Assembly (NCBI GenBank): GCA_013420905.1
Contig: JAAXNY010000005.1
Coordinates: forward strand, 62,001-126,000
Length of the DNA: 64,000 nt
Direction: 5' to 3'
Source: Collybia mongolica
Lineage: Eukaryota; Basidiomycota; Agaricomycetes; Agaricales; Clitocybaceae
Part shown: piece by piece, positions 36,029 to 47,402 of the stretch
Layout: each line of letters begins with the position of its first letter
How positions within the stretch are numbered: the first letter of the stretch is position 1
Notes under the pieces: generated by a model
Database searches by the model: none
The model's input: only the letters and a program-made list of their open reading frames with translations
Told to the model about the DNA's origin: nothing
Position numbers and translations under genes: made by a program

Positions 36029-38157
36029 ATGTCCAATCCAACTTCTCAAGCATCTGTTCTTATTGTGCGCCTCAATCTCCCTCATGTATGGAGACAGCTT
36101 ACCTACCTGAAACTTAGGTTGGCGGCGGCCCAACGGGTCTCACTCTGGCCCTCAGCCTCGCCGGATTTGGTGTAACGGTCCGGATTATCGAAGAAGCCAC
36201 CACCCCTCATGAAGCCATTCGTGGGACGTCAATCACTGTACGTTTCTCAAAGATAGACTACGCACGCCCCGCTTATTTTTGTACACGGAAGCCACGCACG
36301 CTCGAACTGTTAACCATTCTCGGCGTCAAATCAGACTTTGATGCGATAGCGGGACCCCCTCAACAAATGGCTATTTATGACTCGACCGGCATGAACGTGC
36401 TGAAAGCCTTCGAGTGGTCTACAGCTGCAGAAGATACGCCGACTATTCCCTACGCAAGTTCCCTGTCGACACCAATGTGCTTTGACTGACCATGTTACAG
36501 AGGAGGTCTGCAACCGTAAGCCAGGCAGAGCTCGAGAAGGTCTTAAGAAAGCATTTGAAAGCAATGGGGATTTTGGTTGAGATGGGGAAGAGATTGACGG
36601 GTGTGTCTCAGACTGACAAGTTAGTTAATGCCAGCGTTACACTGTCTGATGGGACACTGGAAAACATCAATTGCTCGTTCCTTGTGGCTGCCGATGGGGC
36701 AAAAGGTGTCTCCTGCTTGAAATAAGTTCGTTCGTAATCTAAAGGAGTCCTTGGCAGGCCTATCACGTCGCTTTTTGAATATCCCATTCATTGGGGAAAG
36801 TAAGGAGGCCGATCGCATGTTCACTGCAAACGTGGAAGTGCCTGGGTTTAGCCGTGAGGTGAGTGGATGTTGCTCATCTATATCACAATTCTGACTTACC
36901 ATTGGTGTTGGGTAGTACTGGCATCGTTGGGGTGATTTTACCAAGGCAGCGTATGTTACGTGCTCTTCCGGATTAATGCATTCAACAACATACCACAGGG
37001 TATTATTAAAGCCGGTGGAGCCTGCTCCACTCTACCAGCTACAAGCTCTTGGGCCTCTCATGCAGAAGGAAATCCCAAGCGATGTCCAAAGCCTACAAAA
37101 GTTCTTTAATTCAATTGCTGTTCGAGACGACATCTCTTTCCAAAGCGCCGCATGGGTAACGGAATGGAAGTGGGTTTGGGGTTTGACGTCACAGCCATGC
37201 GCCCGCACTGATCACTGGTTGTTAGAGCAAACATCAGAATGGCGGAGAGGTTCTCGAAAGGGCGGGTCTTCTTGGCCGGAGGTGAGACACCATAAACTGC
37301 GCTTGTGATCACATTGAAAACTTTCTAGATGTTGCTCATTGCCATTCCCCCACGGGAGGCCAAGGCACAAACACGGCGATGCAAGATGCAGTATGTCGAA
37401 TTCTATCCATATGCCACAGCCAACTGATCAGAGTTAGTTTAACCTCTCCTGGAAATTGGCACTGGTTATCAATAAATTCGCGGACTTTGGCCTCCTCTCG
37501 ACGTATGAAGCGGAACGTATGCCTGTTGTTGCAGAAATGCTGAACCTTTCCAACGCGCTCCACGCACGCACATTTTCACATATCCCTGATGCTGCATTCG
37601 AAGTCACGTCTGCATCTGCTGCACAAGAAGATCCGATGATTCGATCAGCCAAACTCCTCCAACTTGGCATCAACTATCGCTGGAGCGACATAATTCTTGA
37701 TCCAAGAGATACAGGAGGGCAGAAACCGTCGCAGGATAACCCCTATGGTATCCACGGGTCAAAGCTTCGTGCGGGAGACCGAGCACCATATTTCAAGGAC
37801 GGAGAAGGTGGTACAGATCTCTTCAGCCTGTTGCACGAAGGTGCTGGAGCGCATGTCATATTATATTTCCATCCTGTAAACAAGTTTACAGGCACAGGAG
37901 GGGAGATCGGTCCCTTGGAACGTCTTGGCGACGCTAACTTGGCCAAGGTTTTGGAAATCAGCGTCGGGAGTCCAGGGGTAACTAACCCGGGGGGGAACGC
38001 CTTCCTTGATATCAACCGTGTGGCTTATACGGCATATGATATTGACGAGAAAGAAACAACTTGGGTAGCAATTCGACCGGATGGGGTAATTGGCGCGTAT
38101 GTTGATACTGTGAGCGGCCTAGTAGAATATTTCAAGAAGTTGGGATTGGAACTGTAG
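36029..38157 (+). CDS. FAD-dependent aromatic hydroxylase, gene B
   Basis: This is a flavoprotein monooxygenase of the phenol hydroxylase / PheA-TfdB group. The start ATG gives MSNPTSQASVLI, spliced to VGGGPTGLTLALSLAGFGVT (FAD-binding GxGxxG). Then come RIIEEATTPHEAIRGTSIT, PRTLELLTILGVKSDFDAI, RATVSQAELEKVLRKHL, CSFLVAADGAKG (DG motif) and YWHRWGDFTKAA. The second FAD motif is GRVFLAG, spliced to DVAHCHSPTGGQGTNTAMQDA. The long last exon (37456-38157) carries a thioredoxin-like C-terminal domain with RAGDRAPYFKDGEG, VILYFHP and WVAIRPDGVIGAYVDT, ending at TAG 38155-38157. All hallmark motifs are intact. It differs strongly from gene A, so the pair is not a recent duplicate. A (TA)n run follows the stop. 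Confidence 0.87.
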
Positions 38158-39187
38158 ATATATATATATATTTTGAGGAGTATCCTGAACATCGTAATGG
38201 TATACACATTTTTTCTATGGAATTAACGTTTATAAGATTATTGGGTTGGGGGAGTAACTTAAGTGTTCGAATGGTAGATTTTGAATTCGAAATGACATGG
38301 TATTTGTGCATATTGTCTGCAACCCTGCGGAGATCGCGATTCCTACTCCCAGATTTTAGACCCATGATACAAACTAAGGAGGGGAACTCACACAGAGAAC
38401 ACGTCGTTTGTCTGGCTCATGGAGCCCAGTACGAGTCCACGTTTGATGGTCAGCACACTCACCAATCAAACAATGGTTCCCGGGCCCCAAACAAAAGACA
38501 CTGCCACACTGATCGGGCTCTACGTGGATTGAAAATTTATTTCAAGCACGTCTGCCAACACGAGATTTCCTAGACTACTGTCCTCTACGGATGAACCATG
38601 CCGGGCGGTATCTTTACGCGAATCAATCACATTCAAAAGTAGTTACGCACCTCGTTTCAATCCTATTTCTCTTGTGCATCCCATTCACACGGAAACCCAG
38701 GACTGATCTCCAACAGCTTGGATGAGGGTAAGTTCAAGGTTTATTGAAAAATTGAAATTATTACTCACAGGATCCAGCTAGTAGGCAGTGGGGGCGGTGC
38801 TAGCCCAAGTGTCCAGTTTACGGTTGTACCACAAACCATGGGGAAGAGAATCATCGGGGAAGCTACGAAGGGAGGGGCTCAGGGAGCCTACATATGTACA
38901 TAAGCCACATATACCTTTCCTATTTGTGAACACGGTTCCCACAGTCTATTAGTCCGCCTCCTCAACCCGAATGCGGGCCTTATCTACCAAGGCTGGAGCT
39001 AATCTTTGTGAGAGCGGGATTAGGTGGTTGTTATTCCTAGTGTCAGTACCTTCTGAAAAGAATAGGATGACTAATTTGATCAAGCGATCCGTGACGATAA
39101 TAGAGAGAGAGGAACAAAGGGAACAGAGACATTGAGCCAAGTAACAGATGAGGATACGGATGTTAATGAGTAAAACAAGAGCGACTA
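38158..39187. other. Unassigned intergenic DNA
   Basis: A short AT dinucleotide run directly follows gene B (38158-38175). Frames at 38217-38573 and 38949-39254 are unrecognised. Confidence 0.35.
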
Positions 39188-39556
39188 CTATGCAATGATG
39201 GCAAGATCCTTGGATCGGAAAAGGAGGAGGAATGTGTGCCTTTTGGGTACGCAACTTCCCTCACTTACGAGGTACAAGGTCTCCCATTCTCTCGGGTTTG
39301 TTGACAAGAAGTTTCCCCAACGTTTTTTACGCGCTTGAACAGTACCACGTGCACGAACGTTCCACGATAATTGGGTACTCGCCGTTCTTCGCACGGTACA
39401 TCGCCTAAAGCTACTTTCGCGTCCAAAGGCGACCCCGCTCTCGTCCTTGGCTTCCTGCCTCCCTGTCCGTCGTGGTATTTGTTCCTCCTCAGATACTTCA
39501 GCCCTGTCTGGAGCGAAGAACCAGCCTGGCAGCGTCTTAGGACCTAACGAACCCAT
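39188..39556 (-). CDS. Hypothetical small basic protein
   Basis: The frame is open for 122 codons from ATG 39554-39556. The first 90 residues look protein-like: LGPKTLPGWFFAPDRAEV followed by a strongly Arg/Lys-rich stretch ending NPREWETLYL. A good donor (GTAAGT) follows NPREWETLYL and an acceptor (CCAAG) occurs 60 bases on. A spliced version would end DLAIIA and be about 100 residues long. I do not recognise the family. The position between gene B and the third DUF6534 gene gives no hint of role. Confidence 0.3.
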   Translation of the reverse strand: MGSLGPKTLPGWFFAPDRAEVSEEEQIPRRTGRQEAKDESGVAFGRESSFRRCTVRRTASTQLSWNVRARGTVQARKKRWGNFLSTNPREWETLYLVSEGSCVPKRHTFLLLFRSKDLAIIA

Positions 39557-40229
39557 GATTTAGGATGGTACAACGCGCGTTAATTATCTCATGGACTTGC
39601 TATTCAGGGATTGCTGCGCAGGAAGCCAATTGCTGCGTTCGGCTTTCGCGAGTGAGTATTCATATATCGAACTGATCGCTTTGTAGTTATATACGGCACG
39701 GGCGTGATCAGATTACACATGTGCCTACCGTATGAGGCTTAAGCACCAGAGCCTATAGTTCGGGTTTAGACATGATGACCACCTCGGACGTGGTCATTTT
39801 TAGAGAAGTCTATAAATAGTGCATGCTGCGACGGTCCCAGCGGTCTTCTGAGATATCTGATCTCGCAAAACCATCACGCCCAGAGATGCAATTTTGATAT
39901 TTTACCAATCACACAGCCTCACGCTTCGAAGCATCTAGCCTGTAGTCGGGAAAACGGAACGCCTAGGCCAGAGGCAGGGTTGTACTATTGAGACGGAGCT
40001 ACAAAGGCAAGTGGATATCCTAACGTTTCCCATGGCTATCACTCACGAGTGGGCCAACCTTCGTGTGATTATGTAAGGAGTCCCCGTTCTCGTAGACCGT
40101 CTGAGTATCGGCATCGGCTTGGATATATATTTTTTTATTTGTGTGATAGCTTACCTTTGAAATGATTATCTCATTAAATCCAGGAGTACTGTTGTCGCGC
40201 TGATCGGAACCTTTCCCTAGCATTGGACC
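39557..40229. other. Intergenic DNA holding a diverged repeat
   Basis: The interval 39800-39950 is similar to 29060-29200 in the same orientation, sharing GAGATATCTGAT and CCAGAGATGCA. No gene is seen. Confidence 0.35.
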
Positions 40230-41974
40230 CTATGAATAGTCAGAGAAGCCTCGTATCGGAAACCACAGATGCCATACCGTGCGAGACTTTAAGGTCAATG
40301 ATATGAGCTCTGAGTCTTCACCAGCTCCCCGAACAGCGTTACGGCTGTTGAGACTAACCATATTCGTCAGTAAAGTCTGAAAGAACGCTGCTAGCTATAC
40401 ACTTACGTTCCCAAAACTGAGTTTGTGTACACTAGAGATAATCTTAATGCCAGAGCTGTTATTGTGGTCAAGAGAACTTTACCTTTACTGATGGGAAGGT
40501 GAAGTGCCACCCATGCCATTGAGCTGGGTTTAATTTCGAACTGTGGTTGCGTCAAATAGCGTTCACAAGGTCAGGCCAGATCGTAGTACATACCGCAAGA
40601 AGATAGCACAATTGTAAGAACCTACAAACTGTCAAACATCCATGGGAAACTATGCATGTTCAAGACGACTCACGTTGTAACTGCACCTCTATTGATGGCT
40701 ATGATCATGAGTCGTTGTATCATCCCATTAGTCCTGCGGACTGGTATAAGTACTGTTAAAGACTGCTTGAAATGATTACTACTTCGCGACATGTGTGCGA
40801 CTACGCCGGAGGTAGTAACAAAGGGAGACAGTGATCAATGCGTCGACGGCTGTCTCCAAAGCTTTGTTTGCAGCTACGAGATGCTTGTATCCGAATAAAT
40901 ATGATGATCATACTTCGAAAAAATAAGGACAAACGCACCTGCATGTACGGTAAGAGAGACGAAGACCAAAATTTGAACTGGAAGCTGGATGAAGATTAAC
41001 ATCATCGTTCTCTAGATCTTTGTGTAAGCTATCCCTCACATTTTGATGACGATGGCTATGCAATGACGAAAGTTTATCAGTTTAGTTTTGTGAGGTTATT
41101 GATGGGATAAGAAAGATATCTTACCCAGAGAAGTAGCTGTGGTAGGGTTGAATGTCAGCATTCGGGTCTATGGGATGATGAAACGTACCAAAGGCGCCGG
41201 CCATGAGCAAGATCTGATGTGGTGGTTTCATAAATTTCGGTTCATAAATCACAACAATAAATAAGTCATTACCATGATTGCGGGTAAGGTCGGTTTTCGG
41301 CCATTCACTAGATGAGTAAATTATCGGTTTGTGTATGTTTCAAAGTCTAATCACATACGCAAGTAGATCCTTGAGATAAAGAAACTATTTGAAGGTTGGA
41401 TATGAGGGAGAAATCAGTGGCGGCTTGCTCACAATTGGTTAATCAACATAACTGTGTACTGCGGAAAGTTAGTACTACGAGCAGATACACAAGAGGTTGT
41501 GTACCGATAACAAGGCTTCAGTTTGGATACTCCAGACCTGAATTCCCAAATTCTCGAGATTGCCGAAGGTCACAATGACGTAGTGATAGAGGCCGTGTAC
41601 TTCAAATATGACGGTCAAGGTATCCAAGAAACTCCAAGCGCTGTGAGACCAATGTCGAGGTTGATATTCGTTAAACTCACAATAGCACCAGGACCTATTC
41701 GCATTATTTTCAGTGGTTTGAGCATTTAGCAGAGTCGAATACCTTACCATAGATTTGAGGGACCATTCATCTTTAGGATAGCGGGTAAAATAGAAAACAG
41801 TCTGGGAAAGAACAACGCCGTAGAGACTAGAGGTCTTCTTTGTAGACGTTGATTACTAAATAAGATTTATGCTTACAGTGCGCTTGCAATAGCACCGATC
41901 AAGTAAGCGCCATATGTATCGCCAAGGTTTATGCCTGCGAAGTTGGGTGGTGTAGAAATTGAATCTGCCGACAT
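40230..41974 (-). CDS. DUF6534-type multi-pass membrane protein, third copy
   Basis: This is a membrane protein of unknown function in the same family as 2318-4294, but distinct in sequence and intron positions. The start ATG at 41972-41974 gives MSADSISTPPNF, then INLGDTYGAYLIGAIASAL, YGVVLSQTVFYFTRYPKDEW, FAWSFLDTLTVIFEVHGLYH, YVIVTFGNLENLGIQVW, FFISRIYL, NGRKPTLPAIMILLMAGAFA, AANKALETAVDALITVSLCY, YLRRSRTH, GMIQRLMIIAINRGAVTT and VYTNSVLGTLNSRNAVRGAG near the C-terminus. TAG lies at 40230-40232. Each block is separated by a short intron with usable splice sites, and a TATAAA lies 39 bases before the start. A stretch of about 200 bases around 41000-41100 is unresolved, so I cannot guarantee an unbroken frame. 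Confidence 0.72.
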
Positions 41975-42012
41975 TGACGAGAGGGACAGAAGAGCTCAGA
42001 GGCGAATTTGGG

Positions 42013-42018
42013 TTTATA
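42013..42018 (-). promoter_or_regulatory. TATA box of the third DUF6534 gene
   Basis: On the minus strand this reads TATAAA, 39 bases before the start codon at 41974. Confidence 0.5.
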
Positions 42019-42679
42019 ATCTTTCCGTACGAATAATCAGATGGAGCCATATTTATTCGAAGTAGATATCAGGCGTCCGCCTGCTCCCTCGTGGTGTACG
42101 AAAGCCAAATAAAGGCTGGAAACGACAGTCTGTATCAATCGACACCCGAATGATTGGCACGTTGATTGTGACGGTGCGGCAACAAGTTGGAATTCTCGAA
42201 TAGATCTTATTTGAAATAAATGATTATAAGTGGCGCATAATGCGGCTGAAATCCAATCACCGCCCAAGAATGTCAGGCTCCGACACAGTTCGGGTCCCGC
42301 ACAGATCGTATATATGTCGACCGAAATAATCTAATGACAGCATGATCACCGACAGCACGAACAGGCCGTTGCACTGGGTAGAGCATGTTCGAGACGCCAG
42401 ATGTACAACAGGGACCTGCTGTCCCACTTGCCTGGGACAATTCTTGATACATAAGAACGGGACCTCTCGTCACTCCGTTCTGGTTGCTCTCATTTTCTTG
42501 GTGAGCAAATATAACCATGCGGTTTCTCACACATTATATACTGGATGTAATATCTGTGATGGAATCACGGTAAATACCGATTATCAGTTTAGTTCACAAA
42601 ATTGAAATCGACACACGTGCCTCTCTAGTATGACTTGGGAACGCAGACGTATGAGGGGGTCAGTCTAGAATAACAAGTG

Positions 42680-42960
42680 AAATCTGCTTCTGATGAAGCT
42701 AAGAATATTTGTGGTAGTGGACATGAGTCAATGCTCCCCACCTCCTCCCGTCCGAAATCGGGCAGTTTCCAATTATATCCCTTATCTAGCTTGTGGTTGA
42801 GTTTTTAGAAGAAAGAATGAAGCTCTGCGTGATATATTAACCAAACTGTAATATCCATCCCAACGATCCTGACATTGAAACCGTTGAAGAAATGGCACTG
42901 GCATGGCACCGGTGTCGAACCGACGAGGTCTTACTCCTATGGTTGGTACTCATGAGGGAT
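42680..42960 (-). pseudogene. Possible remnant of a monooxygenase C-terminal region
   Basis: On the plus strand this stretch shares CTTCTGATGAAG, CTAGCTTGTGGTTGA-like and GATCC/ACATTG-like blocks, in the same order and spacing, with 32855-33110, the 3' end of FAD monooxygenase gene A. The reading frame is not maintained. I judged the similarity by eye, and it could be weaker than it looks. Confidence 0.3.
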
Positions 42961-43879
42961 AATTGATGGAATCACCGGTGTATATTCACACCACTGCTTT
43001 CCCCAATTATCATTATGTAGAAATGGTTTACTTTCATAATTTTACCTGTAATGCTAACGGTCGTGTTTGACATTTGATTCGCCTCTGGGTCTAGATGCTT
43101 CATAGGGCTGTCATTTCGTGTGAATAATACTCTGAGCGCCTCGTACCCAGTAAAACAAGGAATACTGGGCGGTCCCAGCAAACCCTAATTTTATCACCCC
43201 GTGCAAGGCTATGCAGCACTGAGAAACATGCCAAATATGCACAAAGGGGTCCTTTGTTATGGGTCACGATGAACGTCTGCGACGCTCTATGCCCTTTTTT
43301 CCTGCTGCGGATATCGAACCGAGGACTACACTTCTTCGGCATCTATTTTTGTGTAGATCACTCACGACAGTATGCCACAGCTATGAAGCATGCAGAACCT
43401 AAACAATGTTTAAAATCAGTCGAAGGGTCAGTATTTTCTGATAGGCACAGCAGCATGGACGTGGGGAGCTTGATTGATGCGACAGACCGCGTGGTTTCGC
43501 GGGCGTATGATTGCCTTGACTGGTAGTATCCGTCCACGATATCTATTTTTATCTGTTGCGATATATACTTTGCTTCTTTCTTGATAGGTCTGATGCTAAT
43601 GACAATCACAGCTTCTAAGTTCCAAACTTTTTAGGCAATGGTGGAGTATGATGGGCCTGTGTTCAGGACATTGGCCGATACTCACTAGAGTAGGGAAAAA
43701 CGGGCACTAAAACGTGCAGCGCCAGGTGTCACTTCAAGCCTAAGAAACAGACAGGTGAGTTAATAAAAGGTATGGCAGGGAAAAGGTGTGTATTGCGTTA
43801 ACTAATGTGGACTACAAGCGACCCAAATAATGCACAATGTGTGTAGGTTTAGGTTTTGCACTGCTTTGGAATTCCCACA

Positions 43880-44446
43880 AGCTTGATCACTCTCCTGTTT
43901 CGACCAAGTTGAGGACCGCGGAGACCACGAGCATCGGCACCAACCAAATCCCAAGAAAGCACTAAATGCGAATACTCCCCGGAAGCCCTTGACTCCATGA
44001 AAAACCTGAAAACAGAGTCTAGCAAGTCCAGCAAGGACTTACCTCACTGACGTTCAATCGATGCATATGTAAACAGAACCATCACTACCAGCGAACACTC
44101 CGATATCGGCAGTCCATCGATATGCATTGACTGCCTATTTTGGAGTAGGTGTAACCTTGAAGTAAACTTTAGCCCAAAACATACCGGCAGCCCAGTCAGG
44201 ACACTCTGAGTGGTGTACAGGTTTCGCCAGTCAGCACAGGGGTGGTCCTCCACCGAACGACAGACTATGGTGAGATTTGTATAGATGGTGAGAGGAGGAT
44301 GTAATGGACCTGTTGGTTCGCAGTCCCAGTAGGTGACTCACTCGAGGGATATACGATGATAGGCATTCCTGGGCAAAGCCATGGCCATAAACGTCAGTGT
44401 ATGTCTTGGGCGGAACGTTCTGGATACTGTCACCAACGAAAGGCAC
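43880..44446 (-). pseudogene. Beta-trefoil-lectin-like gene, inactivated copy
   Basis: This is the minus-strand counterpart of the gene at 55985, within an inverted duplication. At the position of the ATG in the other copy it has GTG (44444-44446), so the start codon is lost. The next residues, PFVGDSIQNV and KTYTDVYGHGFA, match SFTGDNLQNV and KTYADVYGHGFA. After that the frame shifts before the region matching IIIYPLNE. The second exon begins WRTTPVLTGE, as in the intact copy, but then needs a frame change. Further matching pieces, AYRWTADIGVFAGSDGSVY and GVFAFSAF, follow after possible introns. Confidence 0.6.
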
Positions 44447-45335
44447 AATGAGGAGCGTTGGGGCGTAATAGATTTACCCATAGTCGCTGCAATCCGAGTA
44501 CCCTATACCTGGCAAGATAATACGGCTGTGAAATAAAGGAAATTAGGATTCTGTCGAAATCAAGACTTGAAAGAGTCGTCAATGGGAGTAATGGGACATA
44601 GTGGCATAAAGTGAGCCTGAATCGACCATTCACTATGTTGTCGGTAACAGTGAGGCACAGCCGAAACCCTTCCGCCTAGCTGAGCGAGGGATGTGACCTC
44701 CAAGTGATTTCGAGCGGTTGACTTGAGATGGGAGTGTTGGTGCTAGGCAAAGACGTGTGGTATTATCTAGGCACTTGCGCGCTTCGAGAGTATGTAGCGA
44801 CGTAAGACCGTTGATGTTCACGTTGTAATAAACGCTCCATTCCTCTATGTCTCGATGTCTACACGCATACACCGAGTCATATCTAGTTATCGACATTGAG
44901 CTCTCGATCTGTTGAGATTTTGGAATAGCATGCTAGTATTTTATCTTTTGAGTAATGCCGCCGTGCGCTGGGGGTACTCGGAGGCCAATAGAGCGACCCA
45001 CCCCCATTCAACGCATCACTCACTGAACGTTTATTGCTATTATTCCGCAGAAGGCGTAGCGTTAGTGACTGACTTCAAAGTCTATGAGGTCCAGTGGCGA
45101 CGTACCTCAGTGAGGTGTCTGCAAACACCTCACCGCTACTGAACACTCCGCTATCTCAGGGTAACCGCCTGCCGGTCACCGAATCAAGTTTACAAGCGCT
45201 CCACAACGCTTGTGTCACCATGGCATAGCATTAAATTTCCGACCTCGTAGGTCATCACAAGGTCGCTGTTTCTGGGCAGTTATTAGCCTGGAAAGGTTTG
45301 TTAACTGAAAAAGTCGGAGCGAAGTTCAAGTGATC
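43880..45335 (-). repeat. Left arm of a ~1.5 kb inverted duplication
   Basis: The stretch matches the reverse complement of about 55045-56600. Easily seen matches are TGAGCTCTCGATCTG (44888) with CAGATCGAGAGCTC (55489), GTGGCGACGTACCTC (45094) with GAGGTACGTCGCCAC (55289), ACCATGGCATAGCA with TGCGATGCCATGGT, and GGAGCGAAGTTC (45319) with GAACTTCGCTCC (55047). It includes the lectin-like gene and roughly 900 bases upstream of it. The arms are clearly diverged (small insertions and substitutions), so the duplication is not recent. Confidence 0.75.
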
Positions 45336-45620
45336 CCGAAATGAGGGGAATGAACCGATCACGTGGTGAGAATCGCAAGTTATTTTTGGACAAACACGAC
45401 CACACTGCCGCTCAACCACCACAATCATCAGGGGCGAGTTCTCGTATTTTTCTCTGGTATGTACATTTTATCACCAAAAAAGTTGTAACTAATGTACTTG
45501 GTCTATATGTTAGCAGGTCTACCTAAGCTCGAGGTCAGATCGACCGTGCCTTGATGGGAGCTCCCTCGAGTGTATAACAATACGAACAATGAAGCTCGCG
45601 ACTGTATCGTCAACAATATA

Positions 45621-47402
45621 ATGTCCCGCTCTATCTCATCCAAAACTCCTCCTAACGAAGTGACCCTTTCAATATTCGCGCACCTCGACCCTGCGAGCCT
45701 GGTGGTTATCTTTCGCGTCTCTAAGCTCTTCAATCAGCTCGCATTGGTCACCCACTACACACAGCATGGCGTTCCCCCACCTTTCTCTCAGGCCTCATTT
45801 ACATCTTCCATATTTCCAGGCCTATCCTTGGCTCTCTCTGTTCCACCTCTCCAATCTCTAACATTCACGTTTGATGCACACGATATTCTCCGTACAGTCA
45901 ATGCACTTGGCTCGTTCTGTGCCCAGATCCCTCAACCCATCCCTTCAATTCGTTTAATATTCCCATACGACCTACTTTTCTCGTCCCCCACGATCTCCCA
46001 CACGCACATTCTCCTGAAATCTATAGAATCCCTACTTACGACCGTAACCGACTCGAGGGCATGCTCTGATACGTGTCAGTCCTGCTGGCGTTCACCTCAT
46101 GCCCACATCTTCTCCACTTCGGCCCCAACTCAATCGTTTCAATCCCAGGCCCAGTTTCCGGGACACGCAAGCTCGCACACCGGAGGAACAACACGCGGAT
46201 CGTGAGCCGCAAATTATCGGCATGCTCCTCTTCAGTGTGCTCCTTGGACAGATAAACACCACAAACTTTTTCCGCTTGACCCCCATGAGTTTCGTCGCTA
46301 TACTCATCTCAATGATGTATTTCGCGTGGTGGGGCTTTTGGCGTTGGAGAAAATACTGGAGACCTGTTGCAACGGCTATTGAGTATGAGAGCATCGTCAG
46401 GAGCGTTCCGTCCTGACACGGTTGACGTCAATTGAAATAATTCTGCCTTCAGATAAAAGAGGTATAATAGGCACGGACTCGGAGCCCCCGATGAGACCGT
46501 TGCTAATCTTTGACCGTGAATCCACTGACTCTCTTCGTATCCCTTCATTCACCGAAGCTCCCATACTCCCACTCCAGGGTCGAAGAATTCCTCCGCGATA
46601 CACACTTCCCTGCTTTACGACGCTTCTCTGTCGAGGCTGGGTGCGATTCTTCCGTTGCTAATGGCGCCCTGTTCTCGTTCCTCACACGTCATCCCTCGCT
46701 CAGAATTCTCACTTATTTCCCAAGACTTGTTCCACCCTGTCGTTCAGTCCATACCCGCGAACCGTCTCATACCTTGCTCATGAAACAGGTAACAGGTATG
46801 GTGACGCGGAACCACTGAATATGTTACCCTCACCACGCTTTCTTCCCGCTCTAAGGGATCTTACGATCTTCCCTCGCACAGAGCTTGAACATCGTTCCAC
46901 CGTATCCCTTTCATCTTCCTTCGGAGCTGCCACCAATGCCGCCCTCCATACCCTCTCGTCGCGTTCGGCCACTATTCATCTTGATCTATCTATCCCTGAG
47001 AATGGACACGAAGACGAATGGCTTGACCCGTATGAATCCTCCAGTCTTCATAACAGGATCTCTAGCCCTTCCATGCCGTACGTCCCTTCCGTAGTTATGC
47101 TTAGCCTCTACTCGTATCCCAGATGGACAACTCCTGCAATCCCGGGGTACCTCCAGCGGTTTCCAGCGCTAGAGAGGTTTGGATTGATGGACCTTGTATG
47201 GGACGAGAAAACGTTGGATGCTCGGTGTACTGGCGCTGGAGAGAGAGACCTTTATGAATGGTCCCGGGATCGAGGGTCGTGGAAAGTTAATTTCGTACGA
47301 GAGCTTAGGCTCTCTTGTCCGCGTTTGAACCTGCTAATGATCGGGAGTGCGGAGAGAGGATTGGATGAGTGGGAGGCAATTTTTACCCTGGAAAAGGCGT
47401 GA
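45621..47402 (+). pseudogene. Frame-broken F-box-type gene
   Basis: The first segment (45621-46205) has an F-box-like start, PPNEVTLSIFAHLDPASLVV then VSKLFNQLALVTHY, followed by leucine-rich text (LQSLTFTFDAHD). The coding sense then passes through other frames: VLLAFTSCPHLLHFGPNSI (46076 on), a segment with LGQINTTNFFRL and YFAWWGFWRWRKYW (46240-46414), LTSIEIILPSDKRGIIGTDS, ALFSFLTRHPSLRIL, and a long final segment 46821-47402 (LPALRDLTIFP, LRLSCPRLNLLMIG). At least four frame changes are needed without plausible introns, so I call it a pseudogene. The segments together have the length of an ordinary F-box protein of this type. Confidence 0.65.

Larger units (their letters stand above)
41975..43849. 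other. Intergenic DNA with a possible monooxygenase relic
   Basis: Besides the TATA box of the DUF6534 gene, the interval 42680-42960 resembles the 3' coding end of monooxygenase gene A (listed separately). Frames at 42342-42605 and 43254-43526 are unrecognised. Confidence 0.35.

Noticed and set aside
41080..41230. Minus-strand phrase FHHPIDPNADIQPYHSYF as a separate gene start
   Set aside because: It falls in an intron of the third DUF6534 gene; splicing GAFA to TSLG across it keeps the phase.
42850..42950. TCGAACC motif suggesting a minus-strand tRNA
   Set aside because: No acceptor, D or anticodon stem could be paired around the T-loop-like sequence.
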